Below are positions 46,974 to 56,725 of a stretch of DNA of 59,836 nucleotides, piece by piece. A model generated the notes under the pieces. It did no database searches and had not been told where the DNA came from. It saw only the letters and a list, made by a program, of their open reading frames with translations. A program made the translations under genes and the position numbers. The DNA comes from an uncultured Bacteroidales bacterium (GTDB lineage Bacteria; Bacteroidota; Bacteroidia; Bacteroidales; Coprobacteraceae), in the NCBI GenBank assembly GCA_949297285.1, contig CASFRL010000123.1:1-59836 (forward strand), given 5' to 3'. Each line of letters begins with the position of its first letter. Position 1 is the stretch's first letter.

Positions 46974-48299
46974 TCACAATCGTTTTTTACGCCAACCCGA
47001 TTTCTTCAGATACAGAGAAGAAAACAGCAACATAAAAATGGCATAGATATGATCCGACGTCCAGCAAACGGCAACATCGGCCTTGAGCCAAAATGCTACA
47101 TACAACACATAAACGACATATATAGATAAAGCGGAAAAATCAAGCATAAAAGCCTGCCGGGTATTCCCGGTACCGGAAACAATGGTAAACCAGACCATAG
47201 CCGGCACAAAAAACAGGTAAGAAGAGAGCATTACCCACAAAGAAGGTACGGCATCTATGATCAAATTTGCATTATCGGTATAAATACGCAATACTTGCGA
47301 AGGGAATAAGGCAATCAGTACAATAAGCGGCAAACAACAGAAAAAGCACATCCGGGTTATTCTCATACCTAAATGCGGAATGCTGTTTTGTTCGGATGCT
47401 CCCATAAGATTACTTGCCAAAGAACCGGCCGTAGACGAAAAGGCGCTGATTACGATAAACAGCAAAGAAGAGACACTCCGAACAATATTCGTAACGGCGA
47501 GAGAACGCTCCCCTAAATGTTCGACCGAGACAAAAAACAAAAACCATGTACTCATCGAAAGAAACGTCTGCAACATCGTCCAAATAGAAGTGGTGAGAAT
47601 GCGGCCCAACATTCTCGGTTGAAACTTGATATCGAAAGAAAAACCGTATTTTCTGTGATCGATCTTAATCCATGTATATACAATATAAAATAGGGCCGAC
47701 ACCGCTTCGGCAATAGAGGAAGCAATGGCGGCTCCGGCAATACCCAGTTGGGGAAAACCAAATTTTCCAAAAATCAGGACATAATTCAGGACAATATTGG
47801 TCAATACCATCACGACAGAATTGATTGTCAAAATACGTGTGCGCGTAATACCGACATAAAACGCCCGGAATAAAACAGCAATAAACGAAAAGAAAAAACC
47901 GTAAATACGCCAGTTCATATAACTGATGGTCGCATCATATACGAGATCGGATTGTATGATCATCCGCAAAAACACCGGAGAGTAAAGTTTCGACACGACA
48001 AAGACACATCCGGCCAACAACATAAGGAACATGGCTCCTTGAAAAAAAACGCCCCCGATATCCGAATAACGTTTTTCCCCATTACGACGGGCTATGATGA
48101 TCTGAACCCCGATACTAAAACCGAAGCCCAACATAAAAATTGCCAAATAATACACTCCCGCCAAAGCCGAAGCCCCCAATTCGATCTCACCGACACGCCC
48201 CAAATATGCCGTATCGGTAAGTCCTATCAAATGCTCCATCAACAAACTGATGAGAATCGGATAGGTCATTTGCCATATCTGTTTATTGGTAAAATACAT
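46974..48299 (-). CDS. MATE-family efflux transporter
   Basis: A 441-residue membrane protein with about twelve hydrophobic helices in two related halves and the MATE start MTYPILISLLMEHLIGLTDT. Residues DTAYLGRVGEIELGA follow, as in NorM/DinF-type sodium- or proton-coupled exporters of drugs and metabolites. No lipoprotein signal is present. Its substrate cannot be predicted. It is on the minus strand, divergent from pgi, with the intervening 178 bases holding the pgi promoter. Confidence 0.88.
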   Translation of the reverse strand: MYFTNKQIWQMTYPILISLLMEHLIGLTDTAYLGRVGEIELGASALAGVYYLAIFMLGFGFSIGVQIIIARRNGEKRYSDIGGVFFQGAMFLMLLAGCVFVVSKLYSPVFLRMIIQSDLVYDATISYMNWRIYGFFFSFIAVLFRAFYVGITRTRILTINSVVMVLTNIVLNYVLIFGKFGFPQLGIAGAAIASSIAEAVSALFYIVYTWIKIDHRKYGFSFDIKFQPRMLGRILTTSIWTMLQTFLSMSTWFLFFVSVEHLGERSLAVTNIVRSVSSLLFIVISAFSSTAGSLASNLMGASEQNSIPHLGMRITRMCFFCCLPLIVLIALFPSQVLRIYTDNANLIIDAVPSLWVMLSSYLFFVPAMVWFTIVSGTGNTRQAFMLDFSALSIYVVYVLYVAFWLKADVAVCWTSDHIYAIFMLLFSSLYLKKSGWRKKRL

Positions 48300-48439
48300 G
48301 CTTACTCTTTTTTATGCAAAAACCAAAGACTTCGATTATTTGTTTACCTTATTGAGCAAAGATAGCACATATAACATCTCTAAAATTATATAAATAGAGA
48401 ATTTTAGCTTTTAGATTATTTTATTTCGATTATAATTCA

Positions 48440-48447
48440 TACATTTG
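48440..48447 (+). promoter_or_regulatory. -7 box of pgi
   Basis: TACATTTG fits TAnnTTTG and gives a leader of about 25 bases to the ATG at 48478. Confidence 0.6.
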
Positions 48448-48477
48448 AAAATAATTAATTAATTCTTGTTATCCCGT

Positions 48478-49821
48478 ATGGAAAGTATTAGCTTAAACAT
48501 CGAAAAAGCTCTTGGAAAAGGAGCAAAAGAACAACTTCTTTCTGTTGCTTCAAAAGCAGAAGATGCAATAAAAACATTACATAAAGGAAATGGTAAAGGG
48601 AATGATTTTCTCGGATGGCTGCACCTGCCTTCCTCGATCAGCGAAGCCGAATTTTCGGATATCGAAGCCGCAGCAAAACAACTAAAAGACAGATGTGAAA
48701 TCGTCGTTGCAATCGGTATCGGAGGAAGTTATCTGGGAGCGAAAGCCGTACTCGAAGCATTATCGAATACGTTCATCCAGATGCAATCCAAACAAAATGC
48801 GCCATTGGTTTTGTTTGCCGGACAAAATATTGGAGAAGACTATTTATACGAATTACAACACATCTTGCAAAATCGTCAGTTCGGATTGATCAATATCTCA
48901 AAATCCGGTACAACGACCGAACCGGCATTGGCTTTCCGCTTGTTGAAAAAACAACTGGAAGACCAAGTGGGCAAAAACGAAGCTAAAAACCGTATCATTG
49001 CCATAACAGATGCCGCCAAAGGCGCTTTACGGAAGTTGGCCGATAAAGAAGGGTACAAAACATTTGTTATTCCGGATAATGTAGGCGGTCGTTTTTCTGT
49101 ACTCACACCCGTAGGCTTGCTGCCGATTGCCGTAGCCGGATATGATATCCGCCAATTGGTGGGAGGTGCTGTTGCCATGGAGAATAAATGCAACGAGAAT
49201 GTTCCTTTCATGGAAAACCCGGCAGCCGTTTATGCAGCAACCCGCAATCTGCTGTACAATGCCGGAAAGAAAATAGAAATACTCGTCAACTTCAACCCGA
49301 AACTCCACTTCTTCGCAGAATGGTGGAAACAGTTATACGGCGAAAGCGAAGGAAAAGATCATCTGGGAATATTCCCGGCTTCGGTAGATTTTACCACCGA
49401 CCTGCACTCTCTGGGACAATGGATACAAGACGGTGAACGTTCTATCTTCGAAACCGTACTTTCGGTAAAAGAGATGAAATACAAAGTGGAAATACCTACC
49501 GATGAAGAGAATCTGGACGGATTGAATTACCTTGCCGGAAAACGGGTTGACGAAGTAAACAAGATGGCTGAACTCGGTACACAAATCGCTCATGTCGACG
49601 GAGGCGTTCCCAACTTGAAAATAGAAATTCCGGCAATCACCGAATACTATTTGGGACAATTGATCTATTTCTTCGAAAAAGCCTGTGGTATCAGTGGGTA
49701 TATGTTAGGGGTAAATCCATTCGACCAACCCGGGGTAGAGGCTTATAAGAAAAACATGTTCGCCCTTCTCGAAAAACCGGGATACGAAGCAGAAACAAAA
49801 GCCATAAAAGCAAAACTTTAA
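48478..49821 (+). CDS. pgi: Glucose-6-phosphate isomerase
   Basis: A 447-residue isomerase of the short bacterial type (about 450 residues) that interconverts glucose 6-phosphate and fructose 6-phosphate. Signatures: [33 protein letters not shown] and [14 protein letters not shown], with the C-terminal helical region containing the [11 protein letters not shown] segment. The start ATG 48478 is preferred to a TTG four codons upstream because it has the expected spacing to the promoter. It stands alone as a single-gene unit with a strong terminator behind it. Confidence 0.97.
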   Translation: MESISLNIEKALGKGAKEQLLSVASKAEDAIKTLHKGNGKGNDFLGWLHLPSSISEAEFSDIEAAAKQLKDRCEIVVAIGIGGSYLGAKAVLEALSNTFIQMQSKQNAPLVLFAGQNIGEDYLYELQHILQNRQFGLINISKSGTTTEPALAFRLLKKQLEDQVGKNEAKNRIIAITDAAKGALRKLADKEGYKTFVIPDNVGGRFSVLTPVGLLPIAVAGYDIRQLVGGAVAMENKCNENVPFMENPAAVYAATRNLLYNAGKKIEILVNFNPKLHFFAEWWKQLYGESEGKDHLGIFPASVDFTTDLHSLGQWIQDGERSIFETVLSVKEMKYKVEIPTDEENLDGLNYLAGKRVDEVNKMAELGTQIAHVDGGVPNLKIEIPAITEYYLGQLIYFFEKACGISGYMLGVNPFDQPGVEAYKKNMFALLEKPGYEAETKAIKAKL

Positions 49822-49840
49822 TTGCTCATAATATAAAATA

Positions 49841-49893
49841 ACGTGAGGAAAAGCGAAACTCAATATTCGAGAAAACTTCGCTTTTCCTCACGT
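49841..49893 (+). terminator. Perfect 17-bp hairpin after pgi
   Basis: ACGTGAGGAAAAGCGAA at 49841-49857 pairs fully with TTCGCTTTTCCTCACGT at 49877-49893 around a 19-base loop. The T-run is weak. The rest of the 319-base gap up to rplU (49894-50140) holds the rplU promoter and leader; an 81-codon open frame there looks like chance. Confidence 0.8.
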
Positions 49894-50020
49894 CGTTTAT
49901 ATATCGATTCTATCTCTTATAGCCACAACCCTTTCCTAAAAAATCCGCACCTCCGACCGATCACCGTTATCGGCTTGCAAGCAAATAAATTACTGCATTA
50001 TCGAATTTTAGACAAAAAGA

Positions 50021-50052
50021 TTTGGAGAAGCAAAAACAAAGCATTAATTTTG
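50021..50052 (+). promoter_or_regulatory. Promoter of rplU-rpmA
   Basis: TTTG 50021-50024 and TAATTTTG 50045-50052 are 20 bases apart, matching the -33/-7 arrangement. The leader of about 80 bases contains GGAGGTAACC near 50110. Confidence 0.7.
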
Positions 50053-50140
50053 TGCCCTCATTCCGTGCTGGGTATAAATAAGAGATAATAAAAAATTATC
50101 CACCCACTGGAGGTAACCTGTATAAATTAAATTATATCAG

Positions 50141-50452
50141 ATGTACGCAATTGTTGACATTCAAGGACAGCAATTCAAAGCCGAAGCAGGCAAGAAATTG
50201 TATGTTCATCGTCTGGCTGCCGAACAAGGTGCTTCTGTCGAATTCGACAAAGTATTGTTACTCGACAACGACGGAACGGTAAAAGTTGGTGCCCCTACCG
50301 TAGAGGGCGTAAAAGTTGTATGCGAAGTTCTTTCTCACGTGAAAGGCGAACGCATAATCGTTTTCAAGAAAAAAAGAAGAAAAGGATATCGCAAACGCAA
50401 CGGACACCGTCAATGCTTTACTCAAGTGTTAATTAAAGAAATTGTTGCTTAA
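50141..50452 (+). CDS. rplU: Large ribosomal subunit protein bL21
   Basis: A 103-residue L21. It begins [17 protein letters not shown], the usual start, and ends with the basic [19 protein letters not shown] rRNA-binding tail and the conserved C-terminal ILIKEI-like segment (VLIKEI). It is followed by rpmA after 20 bases in the almost universal L21-L27 order. Confidence 0.98.
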   Translation: MYAIVDIQGQQFKAEAGKKLYVHRLAAEQGASVEFDKVLLLDNDGTVKVGAPTVEGVKVVCEVLSHVKGERIIVFKKKRRKGYRKRNGHRQCFTQVLIKEIVA

Positions 50453-50472
50453 CTTATTAAATTCTAAGAAAA

Positions 50473-50730
50473 ATGGCTCACAAGAAAGGTGTCGGTAGTT
50501 CGAAGAACGGTCGTGAATCGGAAAGTAAGCGACTGGGTGTTAAAGTATTTGGCGGACAAGTTGCAAAAGCAGGAAATATTATCGTACGCCAAAGAGGAAC
50601 AGTTCACCATCCCGGTGAAAATGTAGGCATGGGTAAAGACCACACACTGTTTGCATTAGTAGACGGAGTAGTAGTTTTCCACAGAAAAAAAGACAATCGT
50701 TCTTACATATCTGTAGAACCCAAGAACTAA
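50473..50730 (+). CDS. rpmA: Large ribosomal subunit protein bL27
   Basis: An 85-residue L27 beginning [17 protein letters not shown], with no N-terminal cleavable extension of the Firmicutes kind, and with [18 protein letters not shown]. Its N-terminus reaches the peptidyl-transferase centre in the ribosome. Second gene of the rplU operon. Confidence 0.98.
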   Translation: MAHKKGVGSSKNGRESESKRLGVKVFGGQVAKAGNIIVRQRGTVHHPGENVGMGKDHTLFALVDGVVVFHRKKDNRSYISVEPKN

Positions 50731-50783
50731 TTGGTCAGACTTGTTCGGGGTGTTAGTGCGCCCGACTACAATAGACTTTTACA

Positions 50784-50820
50784 CGACACGCATGCGGAGA
50801 TCCCGTATGCGTGTCGCTTT
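50784..50820 (+). terminator. Terminator of the rplU-rpmA operon
   Basis: CGACACGCAT at 50784-50793 pairs with ATGCGTGTCG at 50807-50816 and is followed by CTTTT. Its downstream arm ends only 21 bases before the ATG of the next gene. Confidence 0.85.
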
Positions 50821-50837
50821 TAATGCAAACATCAATC

Positions 50838-51317
50838 ATGGAAAAGAAATATAAAATACTCTTTGTTTGCCTCGGAAATATCTGCCGATCCCCGGCAGCT
50901 GAAGGGATATTAAAGAAAATGCTGCAAGAAGCAAAAATGGACCAATACATCGAAGTCGATTCTGCCGGGACATACGGAGGACATGCCGGAGAATTGCCCG
51001 ACAGTCGGATGCGTGCTCATGCCGCCCGTCGTGAATACAAACTGACCCACCGCTCAAGGCAAATCGAATATGACGATTTTGAAAAATTCGATCTGATACT
51101 CGGCATGGACGATACGAACATTCGAAACCTGCAACAATTGGCTCCAGACCCCGACGCTTTACTCAAAATACGGCGGACTACCGATTTTTGTCAGAAACTA
51201 CCGTACGACCACATTCCCGATCCCTATTACTCGGGCAGCGACGGATTCGAGCTTGTCCTGGATATTCTGGAAGACGCCTGCAACGGGTTGATAGATGAAC
51301 TGAAACACCAGATATAA
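50838..51317 (+). CDS. Low-molecular-weight protein-tyrosine phosphatase
   Basis: A 159-residue cytoplasmic phosphatase with the P-loop VCLGNICRSP (Cys-x5-Arg, near residues 10-18) and the general acid in IPDPYYSG near 128-135. The family dephosphorylates tyrosine residues, often of kinases in capsule or exopolysaccharide export, though no such kinase is adjacent. ATG 50838 is used; upstream in-frame GTG and ATG codons fall in the terminator arm. It probably depends on read-through from rplU-rpmA or a promoter not recognised here. Confidence 0.92.
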   Translation: MEKKYKILFVCLGNICRSPAAEGILKKMLQEAKMDQYIEVDSAGTYGGHAGELPDSRMRAHAARREYKLTHRSRQIEYDDFEKFDLILGMDDTNIRNLQQLAPDPDALLKIRRTTDFCQKLPYDHIPDPYYSGSDGFELVLDILEDACNGLIDELKHQI

Positions 51318-51530
51318 CCACAACCGACGATTCACATTTCAGGAAACTGACAATATAAAAACCGAATTCCCGACATTCGGCCATGTCGGGGATCTCTCCC
51401 TTTTCCCGATTCGGCCAAGTGAACAAATTTCACTCTCAAAAAAAATGCTAACAAAAACCACATGCCCTAAAAAAGATAAAAATATATCATCTCAATAGAC
51501 CTATTTTCTGATCGAAGAAAGATTTTTTCT

Positions 51531-51538
51531 TACCTTTG
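51531..51538 (+). promoter_or_regulatory. -7 box of the DUF4919 gene
   Basis: TACCTTTG fits TAnnTTTG, 23 bases before the ATG at 51562. Confidence 0.6.
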
Positions 51539-51561
51539 TTGTGATAGCAAACTCGATCGAC

Positions 51562-52260
51562 ATGAAAAATAGATTCATCATACTACTCATTTCCATACTT
51601 TTATTCATACCGGCATTGAAAGCCGAAGAGAAAGACTTTAAAGTACCAGACCTGAAAGAAATTTACAAAAACATACGCAACTATAACTCTCATCTCTACT
51701 ACCCCAGTCTGATAAAACGTTTTTTAAACAACGATACAACATTTACAGCCAATGAACTAACGCACTTGTACTTGGGATACAGTTTCCAAGAGGGCTATAA
51801 TCCCTATCTGGTAAAAAAACATCCCGAAGCAATCATGCAACTCTACTCCCAGCCTACACACACAATCGAACAATGCGACACGATTATCAACTACGCCAAA
51901 CAATTACTGGACAACTTCCCCTTCGACCTAAGACAGATGCACCTATTGGCCTACGCCTACAAAGTCAAAGGCGATACGATTAATGCCCAAATATGGACTA
52001 CCAAAGTGCGACAGCTACTCGAAACCATCCGCTCTACGGGAGACGGCAAATCACCCGAAACAGCATGGTATGTAATCAATTCGACACACGAATACGATGT
52101 CATCAACAGTATCGGATACAATGCCGACAAATATATATTTGTAGAGCCCTTTTACGATTTCATTGAAATAGGCGAAAATCCCGACAAAACAGAAGGATTC
52201 TATTTCAATGTAAGCCGTATGCTAAAAGAGTATGAACGGAAATACAAAGAGAATCCATAA
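51562..52260 (+). CDS. Exported DUF4919 protein
   Basis: A 232-residue protein with an N-terminal signal peptide (about residues 1-21). The mature part has the DUF4919 pattern: FKVPDLKEIYKNIRN, ANELTHLYLGYSFQEGYNPY and, later, KSPETAWYVINSTHEYDVIN. The family is widespread in Bacteroidales and of unknown function. Start 51562 is preferred over 51541 because it directly begins the signal peptide and fits the promoter spacing. Confidence 0.8.
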   Translation: MKNRFIILLISILLFIPALKAEEKDFKVPDLKEIYKNIRNYNSHLYYPSLIKRFLNNDTTFTANELTHLYLGYSFQEGYNPYLVKKHPEAIMQLYSQPTHTIEQCDTIINYAKQLLDNFPFDLRQMHLLAYAYKVKGDTINAQIWTTKVRQLLETIRSTGDGKSPETAWYVINSTHEYDVINSIGYNADKYIFVEPFYDFIEIGENPDKTEGFYFNVSRMLKEYERKYKENP

Positions 52261-52358
52261 ACGCCGACAAAGAGAATCGGCATCTCCTATCCTGCAAGAA
52301 GATTCACCCTTTTACAATAAATTAGGCATAAACATACGCCTATTCGCGTAAAGTTTTG

Positions 52359-52366
52359 TAATTTTG
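52359..52366 (+). promoter_or_regulatory. -7 box of lysS
   Basis: TAATTTTG fits TAnnTTTG and leaves a leader of about 100 bases before the ATG at 52476. Confidence 0.6.
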
Positions 52367-52475
52367 CAAAATCCGTGCGATTTACAACAAGAGACGGATA
52401 TCGGGAAGGAGATATATTTTGGATACAGATCCTTTGATATGCGTTAACGGTAATGAAACGATAAATTTACGACAC

Positions 52476-54203
52476 ATGAACTTACTTGATTTAAGCGAAC
52501 AAGAAATCATAAGACGAGGAAGTCTTGAAGAACTGCGGAAAATGGGAATAGACCCCTACCCCGCCGCAGAATATAAAGTAAATGCCTATACAAACGAAAT
52601 AAAATCTTCATTCAAAGACGAAGACGAACCCCGACAAGTATCTGTTGCCGGACGTATCATGAGCCGCCGTATCATGGGGAAAGCGTCATTTATAGAATTG
52701 AAAGATTCGACCGGACGCATACAGGTTTACATCTCTCGAGACGATCTTTGTCCGGGAGAAGACAAAGAGCTATACAATACCGTATTCAAAAAACTTCTCG
52801 ATATCGGAGACTTTATCGGCATCAAAGGTTTTGTTTTCCGCACACAAATGGGAGAAATAACCGTTCACGCTCAAGAGCTCACGGTTTTATCCAAATCGTT
52901 GCGTCCATTGCCAATTGTCAAAATGAAAGACGGCGTAGCATACGACGCATTCGAAGATCCTGAACTCCGTTATCGTCAACGATATGTCGATCTTGTCGTA
53001 AACGAAGGCGTAAAAGATATTTTCATCAAACGTAACAAAATATACAATTCCATGCGCGAATACTTCAATGCGCAAGGATATCTGGAAGTAGAAACTCCCA
53101 TTTTGCAATCAATCCCGGGAGGAGCATCCGCCCGTCCGTTCATTACCCATCACAATGCGCTCGACATCCCGTTATACCTGCGTATTGCCGATGAATTATA
53201 CTTAAAACGGCTCATTGTCGGAGGATTTGAAGGAGTGTACGAATTTTCCAAGAACTTCCGTAATGAAGGGATGGACCGTACCCACAATCCGGAATTCACC
53301 TGTATGGAGATATATGTCTCATACAAAGATTACCAATGGATGATGAATTTCACAGAACAGATGCTTGAAAAAATCTGTTTAGACGTGAACGGAACAACCG
53401 AAGTAAAAGTCGGCGACAACATCATCAGTTTTAAAGCGCCTTTCAAACGGGTAACAATGATCGATGCCATCAAAGAATTTACCGGCATCGATATTACCGG
53501 AATGGATGAAGACCAACTGCGCGAAGTCTGCAAAAAAATCGGAGTCGAAACAGACGAAACAATGGGCAAAGGGAAACTCATCGACGAAATATTCGGAGAA
53601 AAATGTGAAGGGAACTATATCCAACCTACTTTCATTACCGATTATCCGATCGAAATGTCTCCTCTTTGCAAAAGACACCGCAATAATCCCGAGTTGACAG
53701 AACGTTTCGAATTAATGGTAAACGGGAAAGAGTTGTGCAATGCCTATTCAGAGCTAAACGACCCGATAGATCAACGATTCCGTTTCGAAGAGCAATTACG
53801 GCTCTCTGAAAAAGGAGATGACGAAGCCATGTTTATAGACCAGGACTTTATCCGGGCACTCGAATACGGAATGCCACCGACATCGGGTATGGGAATCGGG
53901 ATGGACCGTCTGGTAATGCTCATGACCGGACAATCGACAATACAGGAAGTGCTGTTGTTCCCGCAAATGCGACCCGAAAAAACACAGAAAAAAGATGCAG
54001 AAAGCAAATATACCGAAATCGGAATTCCGGAAGAATGGGTAGCACCAATACAGAAAACCGGATATCTGACCGTAGCAGCCTTGAAAGAAGCCAATCCGAA
54101 CAAACTGCATCAAGATATCTGCGGCATCAACAAGAAATATAAACTCGAGCTGAACAATCCCTCGATCGACGACGTAAAAGCTTGGATAGAAGCAGCGAAA
54201 TAA
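52476..54203 (+). CDS. lysS: Lysyl-tRNA synthetase, class II
   Basis: A 575-residue class II enzyme that charges tRNA-Lys. The OB-fold anticodon domain covers about residues 55-165. The class II core has motif 2 [14 protein letters not shown] and motif 3 [17 protein letters not shown]-terminal extension of about 70 residues after the core is usual in Bacteroidota LysRS. The open frame extends 19 codons upstream from a TTG, but ATG 52476 begins the conserved N-terminus [14 protein letters not shown]. Twelve bases separate it from gpsA, so the two are co-transcribed. Confidence 0.97.
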   Translation: MNLLDLSEQEIIRRGSLEELRKMGIDPYPAAEYKVNAYTNEIKSSFKDEDEPRQVSVAGRIMSRRIMGKASFIELKDSTGRIQVYISRDDLCPGEDKELYNTVFKKLLDIGDFIGIKGFVFRTQMGEITVHAQELTVLSKSLRPLPIVKMKDGVAYDAFEDPELRYRQRYVDLVVNEGVKDIFIKRNKIYNSMREYFNAQGYLEVETPILQSIPGGASARPFITHHNALDIPLYLRIADELYLKRLIVGGFEGVYEFSKNFRNEGMDRTHNPEFTCMEIYVSYKDYQWMMNFTEQMLEKICLDVNGTTEVKVGDNIISFKAPFKRVTMIDAIKEFTGIDITGMDEDQLREVCKKIGVETDETMGKGKLIDEIFGEKCEGNYIQPTFITDYPIEMSPLCKRHRNNPELTERFELMVNGKELCNAYSELNDPIDQRFRFEEQLRLSEKGDDEAMFIDQDFIRALEYGMPPTSGMGIGMDRLVMLMTGQSTIQEVLLFPQMRPEKTQKKDAESKYTEIGIPEEWVAPIQKTGYLTVAALKEANPNKLHQDICGINKKYKLELNNPSIDDVKAWIEAAK

Positions 54204-54215
54204 AAAAGCAAATCA

Positions 54216-55211
54216 ATGAATCTACCGGGAAAAATAGCCGTCATAGGAGGTGGTACATGGGCAACAGCCATCGCAAAACTAATCCTCAACAATACCGATT
54301 CTATCAATTGGTATATGAGGAGGAAAGACCGTATCGATGACTTTAAGCGATTGGGACACAATCCGGCCTACCTGTCGAGCGTAAAGTTCGATATAGACCG
54401 TATCCAATTCAGCAACAATCTCAACACAACGATCAAGAACTCAGACACACTGATCTTTGTGACGCCATCGCCCTATCTGAAACAACATTTAAAGAAACTG
54501 AAAACTCCGTTAGATAATAAATTCATCGTCTCTGCAATCAAAGGAATTGTTCCCGGTGAAAACATGATTATAACGGACTATCTGAAAAAAACATATAATG
54601 TCCCTGCCGAAAATCTGGCGGTAATCGGAGGACCGTGTCATGCCGAAGAGATCGCTTTGGAACGACTCTCCTATCTGACCATCGGATGTTCTGACAAAGA
54701 ACGGGCAAAAGCCATTGCCGATGCACTAAGCGGAAGTTTCCTAAATACGAGTATATCGGAAGATGTCGAAGGAATAGAATACGGAGCCGTACTGAAAAAT
54801 GTCTACGCCATTGCCGCCGGAATTTGCTACGGATTGAAATATGGCGATAACTTTCAAGCCGTATTGGTTTCAAATGCCATCCAGGAATTGAGTCGTTTTG
54901 TCAACGCCGTAAATCCGATGAACAGAAAAATCTGCGAATCGGCTTATTTGGGCGACCTACTGGTAACAGCTTACTCCCGATTCAGTCGGAATCACACATT
55001 CGGGACAATGATCGGAAAAGGTTATTCCGTAAAAACCGCTCAAATCGAAATGGAAATGGTTGCCGAAGGGTATTACGGGACCAAATGCATGAAAGAGGTT
55101 AACGAAAAATATAAAGTCGAAATGCCTATACTGGACACTGTATATAATATTCTCTACAACAAGAGACCTCCTTATGCCGAAATACGGCAACTTACCGAAA
55201 TATTCAGATAA
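54216..55211 (+). CDS. gpsA: Glycerol-3-phosphate dehydrogenase (NAD(P)+)
   Basis: A 331-residue enzyme that reduces dihydroxyacetone phosphate to sn-glycerol 3-phosphate, the backbone of phospholipids. The dinucleotide-binding motif [12 protein letters not shown] is at the N-terminus; [13 protein letters not shown] and [15 protein letters not shown] with its catalytic Lys mark the family. Second gene after lysS, the common Bacteroidales order. Confidence 0.96.
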   Translation: MNLPGKIAVIGGGTWATAIAKLILNNTDSINWYMRRKDRIDDFKRLGHNPAYLSSVKFDIDRIQFSNNLNTTIKNSDTLIFVTPSPYLKQHLKKLKTPLDNKFIVSAIKGIVPGENMIITDYLKKTYNVPAENLAVIGGPCHAEEIALERLSYLTIGCSDKERAKAIADALSGSFLNTSISEDVEGIEYGAVLKNVYAIAAGICYGLKYGDNFQAVLVSNAIQELSRFVNAVNPMNRKICESAYLGDLLVTAYSRFSRNHTFGTMIGKGYSVKTAQIEMEMVAEGYYGTKCMKEVNEKYKVEMPILDTVYNILYNKRPPYAEIRQLTEIFR

Positions 55212-55232
55212 AGAGATATTTTAAAATAAAGA

Positions 55233-55278
55233 AAATGCCAAGAATCGAAAAATTTCAATTTCAGTTCTTGGCATTTTT
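55233..55278 (+). terminator. Terminator after gpsA
   Basis: AAAATGCCAAGAA at 55233-55245 pairs with TTCTTGGCATTTT at 55265-55277, followed by T; A and T runs on both sides make it work in both directions, also for the converging epimerase gene. Confidence 0.85.
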
Positions 55279-55309
55279 ATATACTTATCTCTACATCTCC
55301 AATACTCGA

Positions 55310-56506
55310 TCACGATGGAAAACGTTCTATAATTTCCATACACATACGAGAATTATGATATGGACATTTCCAAAATCCAGCCTTATCATCAACGGTATTT
55401 ATAGTTCCATTAGCATAAATGCTCCAATACCATTCTCCATTTTTATAATCGATCAAGTTATTTCGTATAAAATCCCAACATTGCAAAGCGCGGGCCAAAG
55501 ACTTTTTATCATTAAAATGCTGATAAAGATTAAGATATCCAATTATAGTCTCAGCTTGAACCCACCAATAGCGGTCAGCATTAATCAAAGAATTCGATTG
55601 ACGCAACTCATAAATCATTCCACCTTCCGGAAAAAATCCTTCCGTAGCAGCATCCGCAATTTTAATAATATACGGTTCGATTTTAGAAATTAACTGTCGA
55701 TCATCCATAACAAAAGCGGCTTTGTGTATCAACCACGAGGTCTCTATTTCATGCCCATAGGAAATTATATTGCACCTACTCTGCCAATTGTCATTAAAAA
55801 ACAATTGCAAATGATTTGTATTTTTATCAAGAATCTTATCTATAAACAAATTTATGAGATTCTGAAGTTGCTGTTTTAGATAATTGTCTTTCCATACACG
55901 ATACAAGTTTGTATATGCTTCTAAAATATGTAAATGAGTATTCATACTTTTACATTCATTCTCATCTTTTTTACTTAGACGCATATCGGAAATTTCTTTC
56001 CATTCACAGGTAAAAGCCTCAAAATATCCATTGTGTACTTTATCAAAACTATGAGTTTCGATATCATGAAACAGATGAATTGCATACTTCAACGCATCAA
56101 TATCTCCGGTAGCACGATAATATTCACTTAAACCATATATGGCAAAGCTTATCGCATATATCTGTTTTTTAGTATTCAACGGAGTCCCTTTCGCATCTAA
56201 ACTCCAAAACACCCCACCATATTTTTTATCGTAAAAGTGGTTTATAATTTCATCCTTTGCCCGAGTTGCAGTTTTTAAATATATAGGATCTTTGAGCAAC
56301 CGATAAGCAGACGAAAATGTCCATAAAATACGAGCATTCAAAATTGCACCTTTTTCCGATTGTGGTATTAATGTGTCTTTACCGTCAATCTGTCCGTAGA
56401 ATCCTCCGTTATAATGATCCGGCATTTTCTTTATCCAATATGGAAGAATATTACCCGTCAATATATCTAATACTTCTTGCCTTAATCGGTTAATCGTTAT
56501 TTGCAT
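55310..56506 (-). CDS. Cellobiose/mannobiose 2-epimerase-type enzyme (AGE superfamily)
   Basis: A 398-residue cytoplasmic enzyme with an (alpha/alpha)6 barrel. Conserved blocks of cellobiose 2-epimerases are visible: KSMNTHLHILEAYTNLYRVW (H191, H193), SYGHEIETSWLI (H252) and WKCPYHNSRMCMEI (H384), which provide the acid/base histidines, plus the WWVQAE motif. The family epimerises the reducing-end glucose or mannose of beta-1,4-linked disaccharides and feeds phosphorolysis of mannan-derived sugars. Acylglucosamine 2-epimerase is the less likely alternative. It is downstream of a GH28-like gene on the same strand in AT-rich DNA. Confidence 0.82.
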   Translation of the reverse strand: MQITINRLRQEVLDILTGNILPYWIKKMPDHYNGGFYGQIDGKDTLIPQSEKGAILNARILWTFSSAYRLLKDPIYLKTATRAKDEIINHFYDKKYGGVFWSLDAKGTPLNTKKQIYAISFAIYGLSEYYRATGDIDALKYAIHLFHDIETHSFDKVHNGYFEAFTCEWKEISDMRLSKKDENECKSMNTHLHILEAYTNLYRVWKDNYLKQQLQNLINLFIDKILDKNTNHLQLFFNDNWQSRCNIISYGHEIETSWLIHKAAFVMDDRQLISKIEPYIIKIADAATEGFFPEGGMIYELRQSNSLINADRYWWVQAETIIGYLNLYQHFNDKKSLARALQCWDFIRNNLIDYKNGEWYWSIYANGTINTVDDKAGFWKCPYHNSRMCMEIIERFPS

Positions 56507-56669
56507 AAATTCGTAATTAATTTAATAAAATCCCTTTTCTCTCTTCCTGTCTGTAATTTATCTTCACTAAAAATCCTTAATTCGATAAGGGATAATTACC
56601 AGATATAATTACCTACACTTTCTATAATATTTTTTTATGAATAGAACAGAAACAAAATGAGAGAAAGGG

Positions 56670-56702
56670 ATGGAAACCGATTTTCAATAGACCGGCTTCC
56701 AT
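56670..56702 (-). terminator. Hairpin after the GH28-like gene
   Basis: ATGGAAACCG at 56670-56679 pairs with CGGCTTCCAT at 56693-56702 (nine of ten). It lies 24 bases beyond the GH28-like stop codon on the minus strand. The rest of the 219-base gap before the epimerase gene holds AT-rich sequence only. Confidence 0.55.
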
Positions 56703-56725
56703 TTTCTAATAAAAACTATCTATAC

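Noticed and set aside
49843..50088. 81-codon open frame between pgi and rplU
   Set aside because: It begins inside the pgi terminator hairpin and covers the rplU promoter; the composition is not protein-like.
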